Part shown: positions 1 through 7,594 of the stretch, in pieces | Layout: every line of letters begins with the position of its first letter | Numbering within the stretch: the first letter of the stretch is position 1 | Assembly: GCA_002345825.1 (NCBI GenBank) | Contig: DDWD01000076.1 | Coordinates: forward strand, 1-11,472 | Direction of reading: 5' to 3' | DNA: 11,472 nt | From: Bacteroidales bacterium UBA2295 | GTDB lineage: Bacteria > Bacteroidota > Bacteroidia > Bacteroidales > Tenuifilaceae | Made by a program: the position numbers and the translations under genes | The notes under the pieces: model-generated | The model's input: the letters and a program-made list of their open reading frames with translations, nothing else | Database searches by the model: none | What the model was told of the DNA's origin: nothing

Positions 1-1538
1 TGTTCACCCTAAAGGGGATGAGCGTTTATAGCTCGGCTCTCCGTGAGCAGAAAAAGTACGAGAATCCTATCGTAAACAAGTTCATATTCGATGGGCTATT
101 CATGACCATTACCAACGCCAACTTCGACAAGAAAGTTATTGCCGACCTTGTTACCCGTGGTCTTGAGCTTCGCAACTCGCTTCGCGAGGAGTGCAAAAAG
201 CAGGGCGTAACTGTTAACGATACCTTTGAGGGTTGCACATGGCAAGGAACTCCCGATGAATACGAGGCAAAAGCCGAGACTGTTGGCGTACTTTCCGAAA
301 CCAACGAGGATATCCGTTCGCTTAAGGAGCTAATTATCTACGGAGTAAAAGGTATGGCTGCCTATACCGAGCACGCTTTCAACCTTGGCCATGAGGATGT
401 AACCATATACGAGTTTATGCAGCGCGCCTTAGCCGCAACTACTCAAAACCTTAGCGTTGATGAGCTGGTTGCCCTTACCCTCGAAACTGGTAAGTTTGGC
501 GTTTCTGCAATGGCTCTGCTCGATAAGGCCAACACAACAAGCTATGGAAATCCTGAAATCACCAAGGTTAACATTGGCGTTAGCAACAAGCCGGGTATTC
601 TAATTAGCGGTCACGACCTTAAGGATATGGAGGAGTTGCTTGCTCAAACAGATGGTACTGGAGTTGATGTTTACACTCATAGCGAGATGTTACCTGCCAA
701 CTACTACCCAGCATTCAAAAAGTACAAGCACTTTGTAGGTAACTACGGTAGCAGCTGGTGGAAGCAAAAGGAGGAGTTTGAAACATTCAACGGCCCAATA
801 CTTTTCACAACCAACTGTATTGTTCCCCCAACCGAAAAATCTACATACAAGAATAGGGTATTTACAACTGGCGCAGCTGGTTACCCAGGTAGCAAGCACA
901 TTGCTAACCGTGAGCCCGGAAAGCAGAAAGATTTCTCGGAGATTATTGAGATGGCAAAAACCTGCCAATCTCCAATAGAAATTGAAAAGGGTGAGATTAT
1001 TGGTGGATTTGCCCACGCACAGGTGTTTGCCCTGGCCGACAAGGTGGTTGATGCTGTTAAGTCGGGCGCAATTCGCAAGTTTGTTGTAATGGCTGGTTGC
1101 GATGGCCGTATGAAGGACAGGAACTACTATACCGAGTTTGCCGAGAAGCTACCAAAAGATACCGTTATTCTAACCGCTGGTTGTGCCAAGTATCGTTACA
1201 ACAAGTTGCCATTAGGCGATATAGGAGGAATTCCTCGTGTGCTCGATGCTGGTCAGTGCAACGACTCGTACTCACTTGCTGTTATAGCCATGAAGCTTAA
1301 GGAGGTGTTCGAACTGAACGATATCAACGAGTTGCCCATTGCATACAACATTGCTTGGTACGAGCAAAAGGCTGTAATCGTTCTGCTTGCGCTTCTATAC
1401 TTAGGCGTTAAGAACATCCATTTAGGCCCAACGCTTCCCGCGTTCCTTTCGCCAAACGTTGCCAACGTGCTAGTGAACAATTTTGGCATTGGAGGTATTA
1501 CTACGGTAGATGAAGATATTAAATTGATGATTGGATAA
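1..1538 (+). CDS. hcp: Hybrid cluster protein (hydroxylamine reductase), 5'-truncated by window edge
   Basis: Hcp is a cytoplasmic Fe-S protein of anaerobes that reduces hydroxylamine to ammonia in vitro and acts as an NO reductase in nitrosative-stress defence. The frame is open from base 3. The first ATG (base 18) is internal, because the preceding codons (FTLKG) already align with the family and the N-terminal four-cysteine cluster motif lies upstream. Counting from that ATG, all hybrid-cluster ligands are visible: His199, Glu223, Cys267, Cys361 (the persulfide cysteine, in VMAGCDGR), Cys389, Cys414, Glu449 and Lys451. Each sits exactly 45 residues before the numbering I recall for Desulfovibrio vulgaris Hcp (244, 268, 312, 406, 434, 459, 494, 496). 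About 40 codons, including the N-terminal cysteines, are therefore missing to the left, and there are no internal gaps. A cupin gene follows after a palindrome. Identity is very secure; the physiological substrate is family knowledge. Confidence 0.97.
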   Translation, partial: FTLKGMSVYSSALREQKKYENPIVNKFIFDGLFMTITNANFDKKVIADLVTRGLELRNSLREECKKQGVTVNDTFEGCTWQGTPDEYEAKAETVGVLSETNEDIRSLKELIIYGVKGMAAYTEHAFNLGHEDVTIYEFMQRALAATTQNLSVDELVALTLETGKFGVSAMALLDKANTTSYGNPEITKVNIGVSNKPGILISGHDLKDMEELLAQTDGTGVDVYTHSEMLPANYYPAFKKYKHFVGNYGSSWWKQKEEFETFNGPILFTTNCIVPPTEKSTYKNRVFTTGAAGYPGSKHIANREPGKQKDFSEIIEMAKTCQSPIEIEKGEIIGGFAHAQVFALADKVVDAVKSGAIRKFVVMAGCDGRMKDRNYYTEFAEKLPKDTVILTAGCAKYRYNKLPLGDIGGIPRVLDAGQCNDSYSLAVIAMKLKEVFELNDINELPIAYNIAWYEQKAVIVLLALLYLGVKNIHLGPTLPAFLSPNVANVLVNNFGIGGITTVDEDIKLMIG

Positions 1539-1550
1539 TTTGCTAGAAAC

Positions 1551-1582
1551 AAACCTGACAGGTTTCGAAACCTGTCAGGTTT
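1551..1582. repeat. 32-bp perfect double palindrome between hcp and cupin gene
   Basis: Two 15-nt dyads, AAACCTGACAGGTTT (1551-1565) and AAACCTGTCAGGTTT (1568-1582), are separated by CG. Each dyad is symmetric about its middle base, and the two are reverse complements of each other, so the full 32 bp is a perfect palindrome centred on TTCGAA. As RNA it would fold into a stem of about 14 bp with a four-base loop. No long U-run follows on the plus strand, so it is not a classical terminator. It could be a REP-like intergenic element, a tandem operator for a dimeric regulator, or an mRNA-processing hairpin. No second copy was seen in this window. Confidence 0.85.
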
Positions 1583-1602
1583 ACAAAATAAAAATACTTA
1601 TT

Positions 1603-1938
1603 ATGAATACCAGACACCTATTGGACGCACCCTTTAAGGATACACCCCATAACGTTGACGTTCGCGAAATGTATAATCACCCCGATGCGCAGGTTATGCA
1701 CATCACGCTGCAAATGGGCGAATCGCTAAAGCCGCATAAAACGCCTGTTGATGTTTTTTTCTATGTGTTGGAAGGGAACCCAACAATACATATTGGCGAC
1801 GAGGCCATTGTCTATCCAAAGGATACCATAATTGAGAGTCCCAAGGATATTGTGCATTACCTCAGCAATGAGAGTGCAGAAAAGGCTCGAATACTAGTAG
1901 CCAAAACGCCAAATCCACAAACTAAAAGGGCATTGTAA
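1603..1938 (+). CDS. Small single-domain cupin protein
   Basis: This is a 111-residue protein with one conserved beta-barrel (cupin) domain spanning most of its length. Cupin motif 1 is seen around residues 39-58 (G39, H45, then VFFYVLEG). Motif 2 is seen around residues 72-89 (P72, P80, H85, N89). The metal-binding set looks reduced: position 47, where the second His of the HxH motif is expected, is Thr, so metal binding and catalysis are uncertain. I chose the ATG at 1603. The frame can be extended upstream to a TTG at 1531, but that would overlap the end of hcp and translate through the 32-bp palindrome. The gene lies 64 bp downstream of hcp on the same strand and ends at a hairpin terminator, so the two are probably co-transcribed. 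That suggests a role alongside Hcp, for example in sensing or accessory work, but the real function is unknown. Confidence 0.85.
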   Translation: MNTRHLLDAPFKDTPHNVDVREMYNHPDAQVMHITLQMGESLKPHKTPVDVFFYVLEGNPTIHIGDEAIVYPKDTIIESPKDIVHYLSNESAEKARILVAKTPNPQTKRAL

Positions 1939-1944
1939 AGCTAA

Positions 1945-1973
1945 GGGGGGAATCGTATTTCGGTTCCCTTTTT
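1945..1973 (+). terminator. Rho-independent terminator after cupin gene
   Basis: GGGAATCG (1948-1955) pairs with CGGTTCCC (1961-1968), with one G-U wobble, around a five-base TATTT loop. Five T residues follow (1969-1973). It begins 9 bp after the cupin stop and overlaps the last bases of the converging oxidoreductase gene. On the minus strand there is no matching T-run, so it reads best as the end of the hcp-cupin transcript. Confidence 0.75.
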
Positions 1974-2946
1974 AGTATTCCAATCCTATCTGCTGCCTAA
2001 TGTAATCCAAGGTCTCGTGCAGCCGTAGGCTTTTGAATAGCGGAAATTCAGCCGATTGCAAATCGCCCCGATTAAGGCACTTTATCACCTCTTCAATCTC
2101 GTACTGATAGCCAAACCCTGGCTCATCGAAAGCGTAATGATGGATTTGACCATCAATTACAGCTTCCAAGCTGGTTGGCTCGTGCCATTTACTGTACATC
2201 CTTATGTGTCCTTTTGTTCCAGCAATTAGGGCTTCCGAGGGAGCATTCACAAGGAACGAAGAGGATAGGCTGGCGGAAATACCTTTCTTCTTGTAGGTGA
2301 AAACAACATTGCAATTCTCATCAACACCAGTTTTTCCTATTACTGCAGATGCTAGAATATCATCGGGCTTGCCAGCCAATTCCATAGCAAAGAAAACTGG
2401 ATAAATACCAATATCGAGTAGCGATCCACCACCCAACTCCTTGTTGAATAGCCTTTTATTCGTGTCGTATTCGGCCATAAAGCAGAAGTTTGACTGAATG
2501 TATTTTATCTCTCCAATCTGCCCCTCCTGAACCAGTTCGTAACATTTGCGAAACGATGGAATAAATTTGGTCCACAACGCTTCCATTAAAAAAACCTTTT
2601 TCTCCAATGCCACCTCCATAAGTTTTTTAATTTTAGATGAACTGATGGCCATTGGTTTTTCGCACAGAACATGTTTGCCATTGCGTAAGCAAAGTAACGA
2701 ATGCTCATAGTGGAAAGTATGGGGTGATGCAATGTACACAATATCAACATTAGTATCTTTTGCCAACTCCTCGTATGATCCATATGCAATCTCAGCATCA
2801 AATTTGTTGGCGAAGGCTTGAGCTTTCTCGAGTGATCGCGAGGCAACGGCATATAAATTCACTTCATCAACCAGTTTAAGGTCCGATGCAAACTTTTCGG
2901 CAATCTTGCCGGGTGCTATAATGCCCCAATTCCATTTTTTTCCCAT
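1972..2946 (-). CDS. Gfo/Idh/MocA-family NAD(P)-dependent oxidoreductase
   Basis: This is a 324-residue (from the ATG at 2946) soluble oxidoreductase. The N-terminal Rossmann fold shows WGIIAPGKIA (residues 7-16) and VASRS after strand two. The family EKP motif is at residues 96-98, with the presumed catalytic lysine at 97. The C-terminal substrate domain has GGGSLLDIGIYPV (residues 173-185), the usual place of the second catalytic Asp/Tyr or His. The pattern resembles the dihydrodiol dehydrogenase/sugar dehydrogenase branch; the substrate cannot be told from sequence. In-frame alternatives are ATG at 2973 (333 residues) and GTG at 2982 (336 residues). I prefer 2946 because a good TAnnTTTG element sits at 2982-2989, which would put the transcription start at or next to the ATG at 2973, and because homologues begin just before the Rossmann strand. 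It stands alone, convergent with the cupin gene and divergent from the peptidase. Confidence 0.9.
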   Translation of the reverse strand: MGKKWNWGIIAPGKIAEKFASDLKLVDEVNLYAVASRSLEKAQAFANKFDAEIAYGSYEELAKDTNVDIVYIASPHTFHYEHSLLCLRNGKHVLCEKPMAISSSKIKKLMEVALEKKVFLMEALWTKFIPSFRKCYELVQEGQIGEIKYIQSNFCFMAEYDTNKRLFNKELGGGSLLDIGIYPVFFAMELAGKPDDILASAVIGKTGVDENCNVVFTYKKKGISASLSSSFLVNAPSEALIAGTKGHIRMYSKWHEPTSLEAVIDGQIHHYAFDEPGFGYQYEIEEVIKCLNRGDLQSAEFPLFKSLRLHETLDYIRQQIGLEY

Positions 2947-2981
2947 CTTCGTACTTTGTATTGAATTTCCCATTGTTACCA

Positions 2982-3014
2982 CAAATATAAAGTAGTTTTC
3001 AACAATATATCAAT
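2982..3014 (-). promoter_or_regulatory. Bacteroidota-type promoter for the Gfo/Idh/MocA gene
   Basis: Read on the minus strand, bases 2989-2982 spell TATATTTG, a full match to the TAnnTTTG -7 element of Bacteroidota primary sigma factor promoters. An ATTG at 3014-3011 lies 21 bp upstream and could serve as the weaker -33 element (consensus TTTG). The predicted start is around 2975-2977, which favours translation from the ATG at 2946 with a leader of about 30 nt. No experimental support. Confidence 0.55.
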
Positions 3015-3128
3015 TCATTGGCTTGTTTGGTTTTCTTGGTTGATTAAACCCCAGCAGAAAAACACTATCCAACGAGCATAAAATAGTTAGTACAAAACTT
3101 CATATCATTAAATCAAACCTAAAATTTT

Positions 3129-5636
3129 ATGAGACGATTTCTTTTGTCGGCCTTTCTAATCTCTTTTGCAACGTTCTCTTTGTTTTCGCAGAATGAGCCT
3201 GTTACAACAGCAAACTACGAGTTGGCCTCCCGGTTCTCGCCAAACCGAATCAGAAAAATGGTTTTCAGCACATCGGTTGATGCCCATTGGCTAAAGAATA
3301 GCACCCGCTTTTGGTATACCTACGAGACCAGCGAGGGTGAAAACTACTACATTGTCGATCCTGCTAAAAAATCAAAAAGCCAAATGTTCGATAACGTTAA
3401 GATGGCTGCCGATATCTCTAGGCTAACGCTTGATCCGTTCGATGCACAAAATATTCCCATCAGAAACCTAAAGTTTTTGGACAATGAGAATATTATCCAA
3501 TTCGAGATTAAAAGTACCTTAGTTGACGAGGATAAAAAGGATGACGAGGAGGATGATATGACTAAGGATCAGGGGAAGAGCAAAAAAGGTAAGAATGGAA
3601 AACCCGATAAGAAAACCTGGTACTTTCAGTACGATATGAGCACGGGTAAACTAACAATGCTCGACGACTACAAAAAGCCAAAGGATAGACCCGACTGGGC
3701 AAACATCTCACCCGATGGGGAAAAGGTTCTTTTCTCTCGAAATCATAACCTTTTCTGGATGAACAAGGAGAACTATGAGAAAGCTCTTAAGGATGAGAAG
3801 GATTCAACTATTGTTGAGCATCAGCTTAGTTGGGATGGTGAAGAGGATTACAGCTACGGTTCGAGCTGGAGGGGAGAGGACAATGAGGAGAAGGAAAAGA
3901 ACAAGGATAAGCGCAAGGGCGCTTGGGCTTTATGGTCGCCCGACTCCAAAATGATTGCTCTTACCCGTTCCGATGTGCGCAAGGTTAAGGATCTGTGGGT
4001 GATCAAATCCCTCACGAATCCACGCCCAACCCTCGAATCGTACAAGTATCATATGCCCGGCGAGAAAGAGGCTCCCGTTGAGGAGATGCTGGTCTTCAAC
4101 TTTGTTGACTCTCTTCCTGTAAAAGTAAATACCGATGCTTTCCCCGATCAAACGCTTTCTATTCAGTCGGCTCCCCGTTTAAGAAAAGACCGGGATGATG
4201 ATTACGTTGCTCGCAAGTGGCTGGCCGATGCAAACAATAATTTTTACTTCACCCGTACCTCCCGCGACCTGAAACGTATCGATATCTGTAAGGTTAACCC
4301 CAAAACTGGTGAGGTGGAGACAGTAATTGAGGAACGGTTGAATACATACGTTGAGACTCGCTCAATAGGCTTAGTAAATAAAGGTAAAGAGCTAATCCAT
4401 TGGTCCGAACGCGACGGATGGGCACATTTTTATCTATATGATGGACAAGGCAACCTGAAGAACCAAATCACCTCTGGGCCATACCATGCCGAGCGAATTG
4501 TTAATATTGACGAGAAAAATAGAGTGCTATATTTTACAGCCAATGCGGTTCAGCCCAACGAGGATCCATATTACGAACATCTTTACAGCATTAATTTTGA
4601 TGGTTCGGGGCTGAAACTCTTGAACCCCGGTAACTACAACCATAGCGTTTCTATGGATGACGACAATAAGTTTTTTGTAAACAATTACTCAAGGGTTAAC
4701 ACCATCCCCAAGTCGGAGCTTAGGGATAGCAAGGGAGCCAAGATTATGGATTTGGAGGAGGCCGATCTCAGCTTGCTTTTTGCAACTGGTTACCAATTCC
4801 CCGAGCCCTTCAAGGTTAAGGCCGATGATGGTAAAACCGATATCTATGGTGTGATGTACAAGCCATTCGATTTTGACTCTACCAAGCTTTACCCGCTAAT
4901 TCAGTACGTTTATCCAGGGCCACAAACCGAGGCGGTTGACAAGTCGTTCTCGGCTCGTATGGATAGAACCGATCGCTTGGCACAAATGGGGTTTGTTGTG
5001 ATAACTGTGGGTAACCGTGGTGGGCACCCCAATCGCTCTAAATGGTACCATAACTACGGGTATGGCAACCTGCGTAATTATGGTTTAGCCGATAAAAAAG
5101 CTGCCGCCGAGCAGCTGGCCAACAGGCACAAGTTTATCGATATTAATAAGGTGGGGATTCATGGCCACTCGGGTGGAGGATTCATGTCTACCGCGGCCAT
5201 GCTGGTGTACCCCGATTTCTTCAAGGTAGCCGTTTCTAACGCGGGTAATCATACTAACAATATCTATAATCGCTGGTGGAGCGAGAAACACCATGGTGTG
5301 AAAGAGGTTACCGATACCACTGGTACTAAGTTTGAATATAGTATTGACATTAACCCCGATTTGGCCAAAAACCTTAAGGGTAAGCTAATGCTCACAACCG
5401 GAGAGATTGACAATAATGTGCACCCTGGCAACACCATTAGGATGGTTAATGCGTTAGTAAAAGCAAACAAACGTTTCGATTTCTTCATGTACCCGGGCCA
5501 GCGACATGGCTATGGCGATATGATGGAGTATCACTTCTGGCTAACCGCCGATTACTTTGCCAAGCATCTACTGGGTGATTACTCAACCAATGTAGATATG
5601 CTTGAGATGAACAGGGATATTGAGCTGAAACGATAG
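3129..5636 (+). CDS. Secreted S9-family serine peptidase (DPP IV-like)
   Basis: This is an 835-residue prolyl-oligopeptidase-family enzyme, expected to cut short peptides in the periplasm or at the surface. Residues 1-20 form a signal peptide (MRRF, hydrophobic core, cut before about Gln21). Residues about 90-500 form the DPP IV-type beta-propeller, including WSERDGWAHFYLYD (425-438). Residues about 560-820 form the alpha/beta-hydrolase domain. The catalytic triad is visible: Ser681 in GHSGGG, Asp761 in GEIDNNV and His793 in GQRHGYG. The nucleophile motif has GG where classic DPP IV has YGG. The Glu pair that anchors the substrate N-terminus in DPP IV is not clearly identifiable, so dipeptidyl specificity is unproven. 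Two highly charged Lys/Asp/Glu-rich stretches (133-162 and 251-263) look like surface loops. The length is near usual for Bacteroidota S9 proteins, and there is no gap or frameshift. A strong terminator follows, and the gene appears monocistronic. Confidence 0.93.
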   Translation: MRRFLLSAFLISFATFSLFSQNEPVTTANYELASRFSPNRIRKMVFSTSVDAHWLKNSTRFWYTYETSEGENYYIVDPAKKSKSQMFDNVKMAADISRLTLDPFDAQNIPIRNLKFLDNENIIQFEIKSTLVDEDKKDDEEDDMTKDQGKSKKGKNGKPDKKTWYFQYDMSTGKLTMLDDYKKPKDRPDWANISPDGEKVLFSRNHNLFWMNKENYEKALKDEKDSTIVEHQLSWDGEEDYSYGSSWRGEDNEEKEKNKDKRKGAWALWSPDSKMIALTRSDVRKVKDLWVIKSLTNPRPTLESYKYHMPGEKEAPVEEMLVFNFVDSLPVKVNTDAFPDQTLSIQSAPRLRKDRDDDYVARKWLADANNNFYFTRTSRDLKRIDICKVNPKTGEVETVIEERLNTYVETRSIGLVNKGKELIHWSERDGWAHFYLYDGQGNLKNQITSGPYHAERIVNIDEKNRVLYFTANAVQPNEDPYYEHLYSINFDGSGLKLLNPGNYNHSVSMDDDNKFFVNNYSRVNTIPKSELRDSKGAKIMDLEEADLSLLFATGYQFPEPFKVKADDGKTDIYGVMYKPFDFDSTKLYPLIQYVYPGPQTEAVDKSFSARMDRTDRLAQMGFVVITVGNRGGHPNRSKWYHNYGYGNLRNYGLADKKAAAEQLANRHKFIDINKVGIHGHSGGGFMSTAAMLVYPDFFKVAVSNAGNHTNNIYNRWWSEKHHGVKEVTDTTGTKFEYSIDINPDLAKNLKGKLMLTTGEIDNNVHPGNTIRMVNALVKANKRFDFFMYPGQRHGYGDMMEYHFWLTADYFAKHLLGDYSTNVDMLEMNRDIELKR

Positions 5637-5661
5637 CCTAATGTAATTCGAATATTGAGAG

Positions 5662-5702
5662 GAGGCTGCTCAGGTTAATACCGGGCAGCCTCTTTACTTT
5701 TT
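5662..5702 (+). terminator. Rho-independent terminator after S9 peptidase gene
   Basis: GAGGCTGCTC (5662-5671) pairs with GGGCAGCCTC (5683-5692) over 10 bp with one G-U. The stem continues after a bulged A as GGT/ACC around a TAAT loop. The tail TTTACTTTTT follows. It lies 25 bp after the peptidase stop and before the end of the convergent gene. On the minus strand the hairpin is not followed by T residues. Confidence 0.88.
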
Positions 5703-5733
5703 ATATTATGATGAGATAAGGGGAGGAGATAAG

Positions 5734-7338
5734 CTATAATATTCCGTAAAGAAATGATAGAGAGAAATCAAAAAAGAAATCATTATAATAGAAACGAGAA
5801 GAGGTTGAGTTATCAGCAGGCCATCCTAATGGTGGGCTTGGGAGATTATACCTATTGTCGCTATTGTTATGGTTGTAACCAAAACTACTCGATAATCTTA
5901 TACTAAACTGTGGCGAAAAATAGTAGTAGCCATTTAAATTTACGCTAACGCTGAAATAATTAATGAAGTACAGGTTATCATCTATGCTAAATCCTGAATT
6001 GTTTTGAGTTACTCTATGGTTATACCAACTGGCTGCACCTCCCATATTTAAATAAGTTCTTGTGTTTGGGTAGTGCCCCCATCCTGATTGTAATTGTGCA
6101 AAAGTTGAGTTTCTAAGCATTATTGATTCTGGGTTTGTATTGTTTTCTAAACTATTGGTTTGAATCAGATGTTCAATTTTGATTTGAGTAGATTGCTGCC
6201 ACTTATTATTCAATGGCTTTTCAATACTGCCGTTAATATATAGGCCATAGCCCAATTGATTACTTATACTTTTATTTTCACTAGTTGTTTCTTGGTTGGT
6301 GTCGGATAAAATTTCAATTCTTTCGGATTTACTTTCTAACATATAATATGAGAAAAGGGGGCCAGCTGCATATCGAAATCCTGCCAGCCTGCTGGGGTTA
6401 TGGGCGTATCTCCAGTTGTCGTAAATTGTGGTGAAATATGTGGCATCTTGTTGGTTGATAATTCCTTGGCTCGATAATAGCGAATCGATAGCTTTAACCT
6501 CTGCAATTAGTTTGTGCCTTGTGTCAAAAAAGCGTTTGGTTCGTATTGTCGATATCAGTTCAGCTAATTCATAAATTTCGCTATGTGATGGTTCTTTTTC
6601 TATTCTATTCTCCTTTTTTAAGTCGTTTAAAATAAAAAGAGCCATTTGTGCATCGGTTACTATCTCTATTCTACCATAACCTAATCCAGTTTTTAAATTT
6701 GCATTAATGCCAAAGTTGTTTTGAATAATTGATGATTCGTATGGTGTTTCCATATAGTAATAGTCATTCAAAACCTCCTTATGCATAAAGATTTGGCTAA
6801 GCCAAGCAGAAGGGTTTATTTCAACAAAGAATAAGTTTTTTAAGTAGCGTCTTTTGCTCATACTTCCCGAAAGGCTGAACGAAGATTGGATGTGTTGGCT
6901 TTCGCTCTTAAAAACGACGCTTTCAGATTCCTGAATACTTTTGATGAATGGTACAAAAGATGATGAAGATATGTTAAGATCCATTTGCTGCCTTTCTGCA
7001 TTAAGACTAAGGTTATAATTTACATATAGGCTAGTATTTAATTTATAGTTTAGGTCTTGCGAACTCAGATTAACATCTTGTAGCCACTTTTCATTTCTGG
7101 CTTCTTGGTCTGCTCCAAGTTTTAGGGTTAATTGCTGGTATTTAATGTAAGGCAACTTAAATAATGCAAGGTTAAATGGTTCTATTGTTTCCTTTTTTTG
7201 CGGCTGTTGTTTAGAGTAGGTGGAGTTTAGTGTGTCAGCCGTTGGGTTAAAAGGATTTGAATATGACTCTTCTGCAACAACAAGATTTATTTGCAGCAGG
7301 ATAATCACAAGGGTTAGCATGCTGTGTGTATTTCTCAT
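5734..7338 (-). CDS. Hypothetical exported protein, probable outer-membrane beta-barrel
   Basis: I do not recognise this 534-residue protein. Residues 1-22 look like a signal peptide (hydrophobic core LTLVIILLQINLVVA, then EES); Met7 is an alternative start. Residues about 55-215 are rich in alternating polar/hydrophobic stretches (TSLYVNYNLSLNAE, SSFSLSGSM). A helical segment at about 219-310 begins GLGYGRIEIVTDAQMALFILNDL and contains RTKRFFDTRHKLIAEVKAIDSLL. From about 318 to the end, many amphipathic aromatic strands recur (YFINYFSVSVNLNGYYYF, FFFDFSLSFLYGIL), with hydrophobic and aromatic residues close to the C-terminus as in outer-membrane barrels. My reading is an N-terminal beta region, a helical insert and a C-terminal barrel. 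The gene looks AT-richer than its neighbours and uses Asn/Ser/Tyr/Lys codons heavily. It stands alone, convergent with the peptidase and divergent from rnf. The frame is surely coding; function is unknown. Confidence 0.7.
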   Translation of the reverse strand: MRNTHSMLTLVIILLQINLVVAEESYSNPFNPTADTLNSTYSKQQPQKKETIEPFNLALFKLPYIKYQQLTLKLGADQEARNEKWLQDVNLSSQDLNYKLNTSLYVNYNLSLNAERQQMDLNISSSSFVPFIKSIQESESVVFKSESQHIQSSFSLSGSMSKRRYLKNLFFVEINPSAWLSQIFMHKEVLNDYYYMETPYESSIIQNNFGINANLKTGLGYGRIEIVTDAQMALFILNDLKKENRIEKEPSHSEIYELAELISTIRTKRFFDTRHKLIAEVKAIDSLLSSQGIINQQDATYFTTIYDNWRYAHNPSRLAGFRYAAGPLFSYYMLESKSERIEILSDTNQETTSENKSISNQLGYGLYINGSIEKPLNNKWQQSTQIKIEHLIQTNSLENNTNPESIMLRNSTFAQLQSGWGHYPNTRTYLNMGGAASWYNHRVTQNNSGFSIDDNLYFINYFSVSVNLNGYYYFSPQFSIRLSSSFGYNHNNSDNRYNLPSPPLGWPADNSTSSRFYYNDFFFDFSLSFLYGIL

Positions 7339-7594
7339 TAATTGGTTTTTTTAGTAGTTTTTAATTTATTTGCAATAATACAAAACAAATTCATCTGTTT
7401 TATGACAGATTTCACAAACAGGTATTTCTAGCTTATTAAAGCGGAATATTTATCCACAAAAATGATTTTTTAAAAAATGATTATGGGACTATAAGTTTAT
7501 TTATAATCAAACTAAATTGCAAACTTCCCTCTACTTCATTATTATCAAAAGTTAAAGAAAATTATTTTTGTAGTCTGTTTTAAAACATTGCTGA
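7339..7594. other. AT-rich divergent intergenic region upstream of the rnf operon
   Basis: This 256-bp divergent spacer holds no convincing gene. It contains an ATCTGT/ACAGAT hairpin or dyad (7393-7410), a perfect DnaA-box match TTATCCACA (7450-7458) and an A-T6-A6-T tract (7465-7478) flanked by AATGATT copies at 7461-7467 and 7476-7482. A weak minus-strand -7-like TATTATTG (7380-7373) lies upstream of the hypothetical gene. The rnf promoter element at its right end is listed separately. Confidence 0.5.
7563..7570 (+). promoter_or_regulatory. Candidate -7 element of the rnf operon promoter
   Basis: TATTTTTG fully matches TAnnTTTG and lies 24 bp before the ATG of the RseC-family gene, giving an expected leader of about 15-20 nt. 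No TTTG or TTG is found about 20 bp upstream, so the -33 half is missing or degenerate. The surrounding DNA is very AT-rich, so a chance match is possible. Confidence 0.5.

Noticed and set aside
18..20. Start codon for a 506-residue Hcp
   Set aside because: The frame is open to the left edge, the upstream residues align with the family, and the N-terminal cysteine motif would be missing. All cluster ligands are offset by exactly 45 residues from full-length Hcp.
690..1016. Minus-strand open frame of 108 codons inside hcp
   Set aside because: It is opposite a highly conserved stretch of hcp holding cluster ligands; no independent coding signal.
1531..1602. N-terminal extension of the cupin frame from a TTG at 1531
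   Set aside because: It would overlap the end of hcp and translate straight through the 32-bp palindrome; the encoded residues do not look like cupin sequence and an ATG exists at 1603.
2990..3128. Promoter for the S9 peptidase gene
   Set aside because: I searched the divergent spacer for TAnnTTTG with an upstream TTTG on the plus strand and found only poor matches (for example TAGTTTTC at 2993-3000), so none is called.
7393..7410. ATCTGT/ACAGAT dyad as a Crp/Fnr operator
   Set aside because: The half-sites do not match TTGAT/ATCAA or TGTGA/TCACA; a 6-bp dyad in AT-rich DNA can occur by chance.
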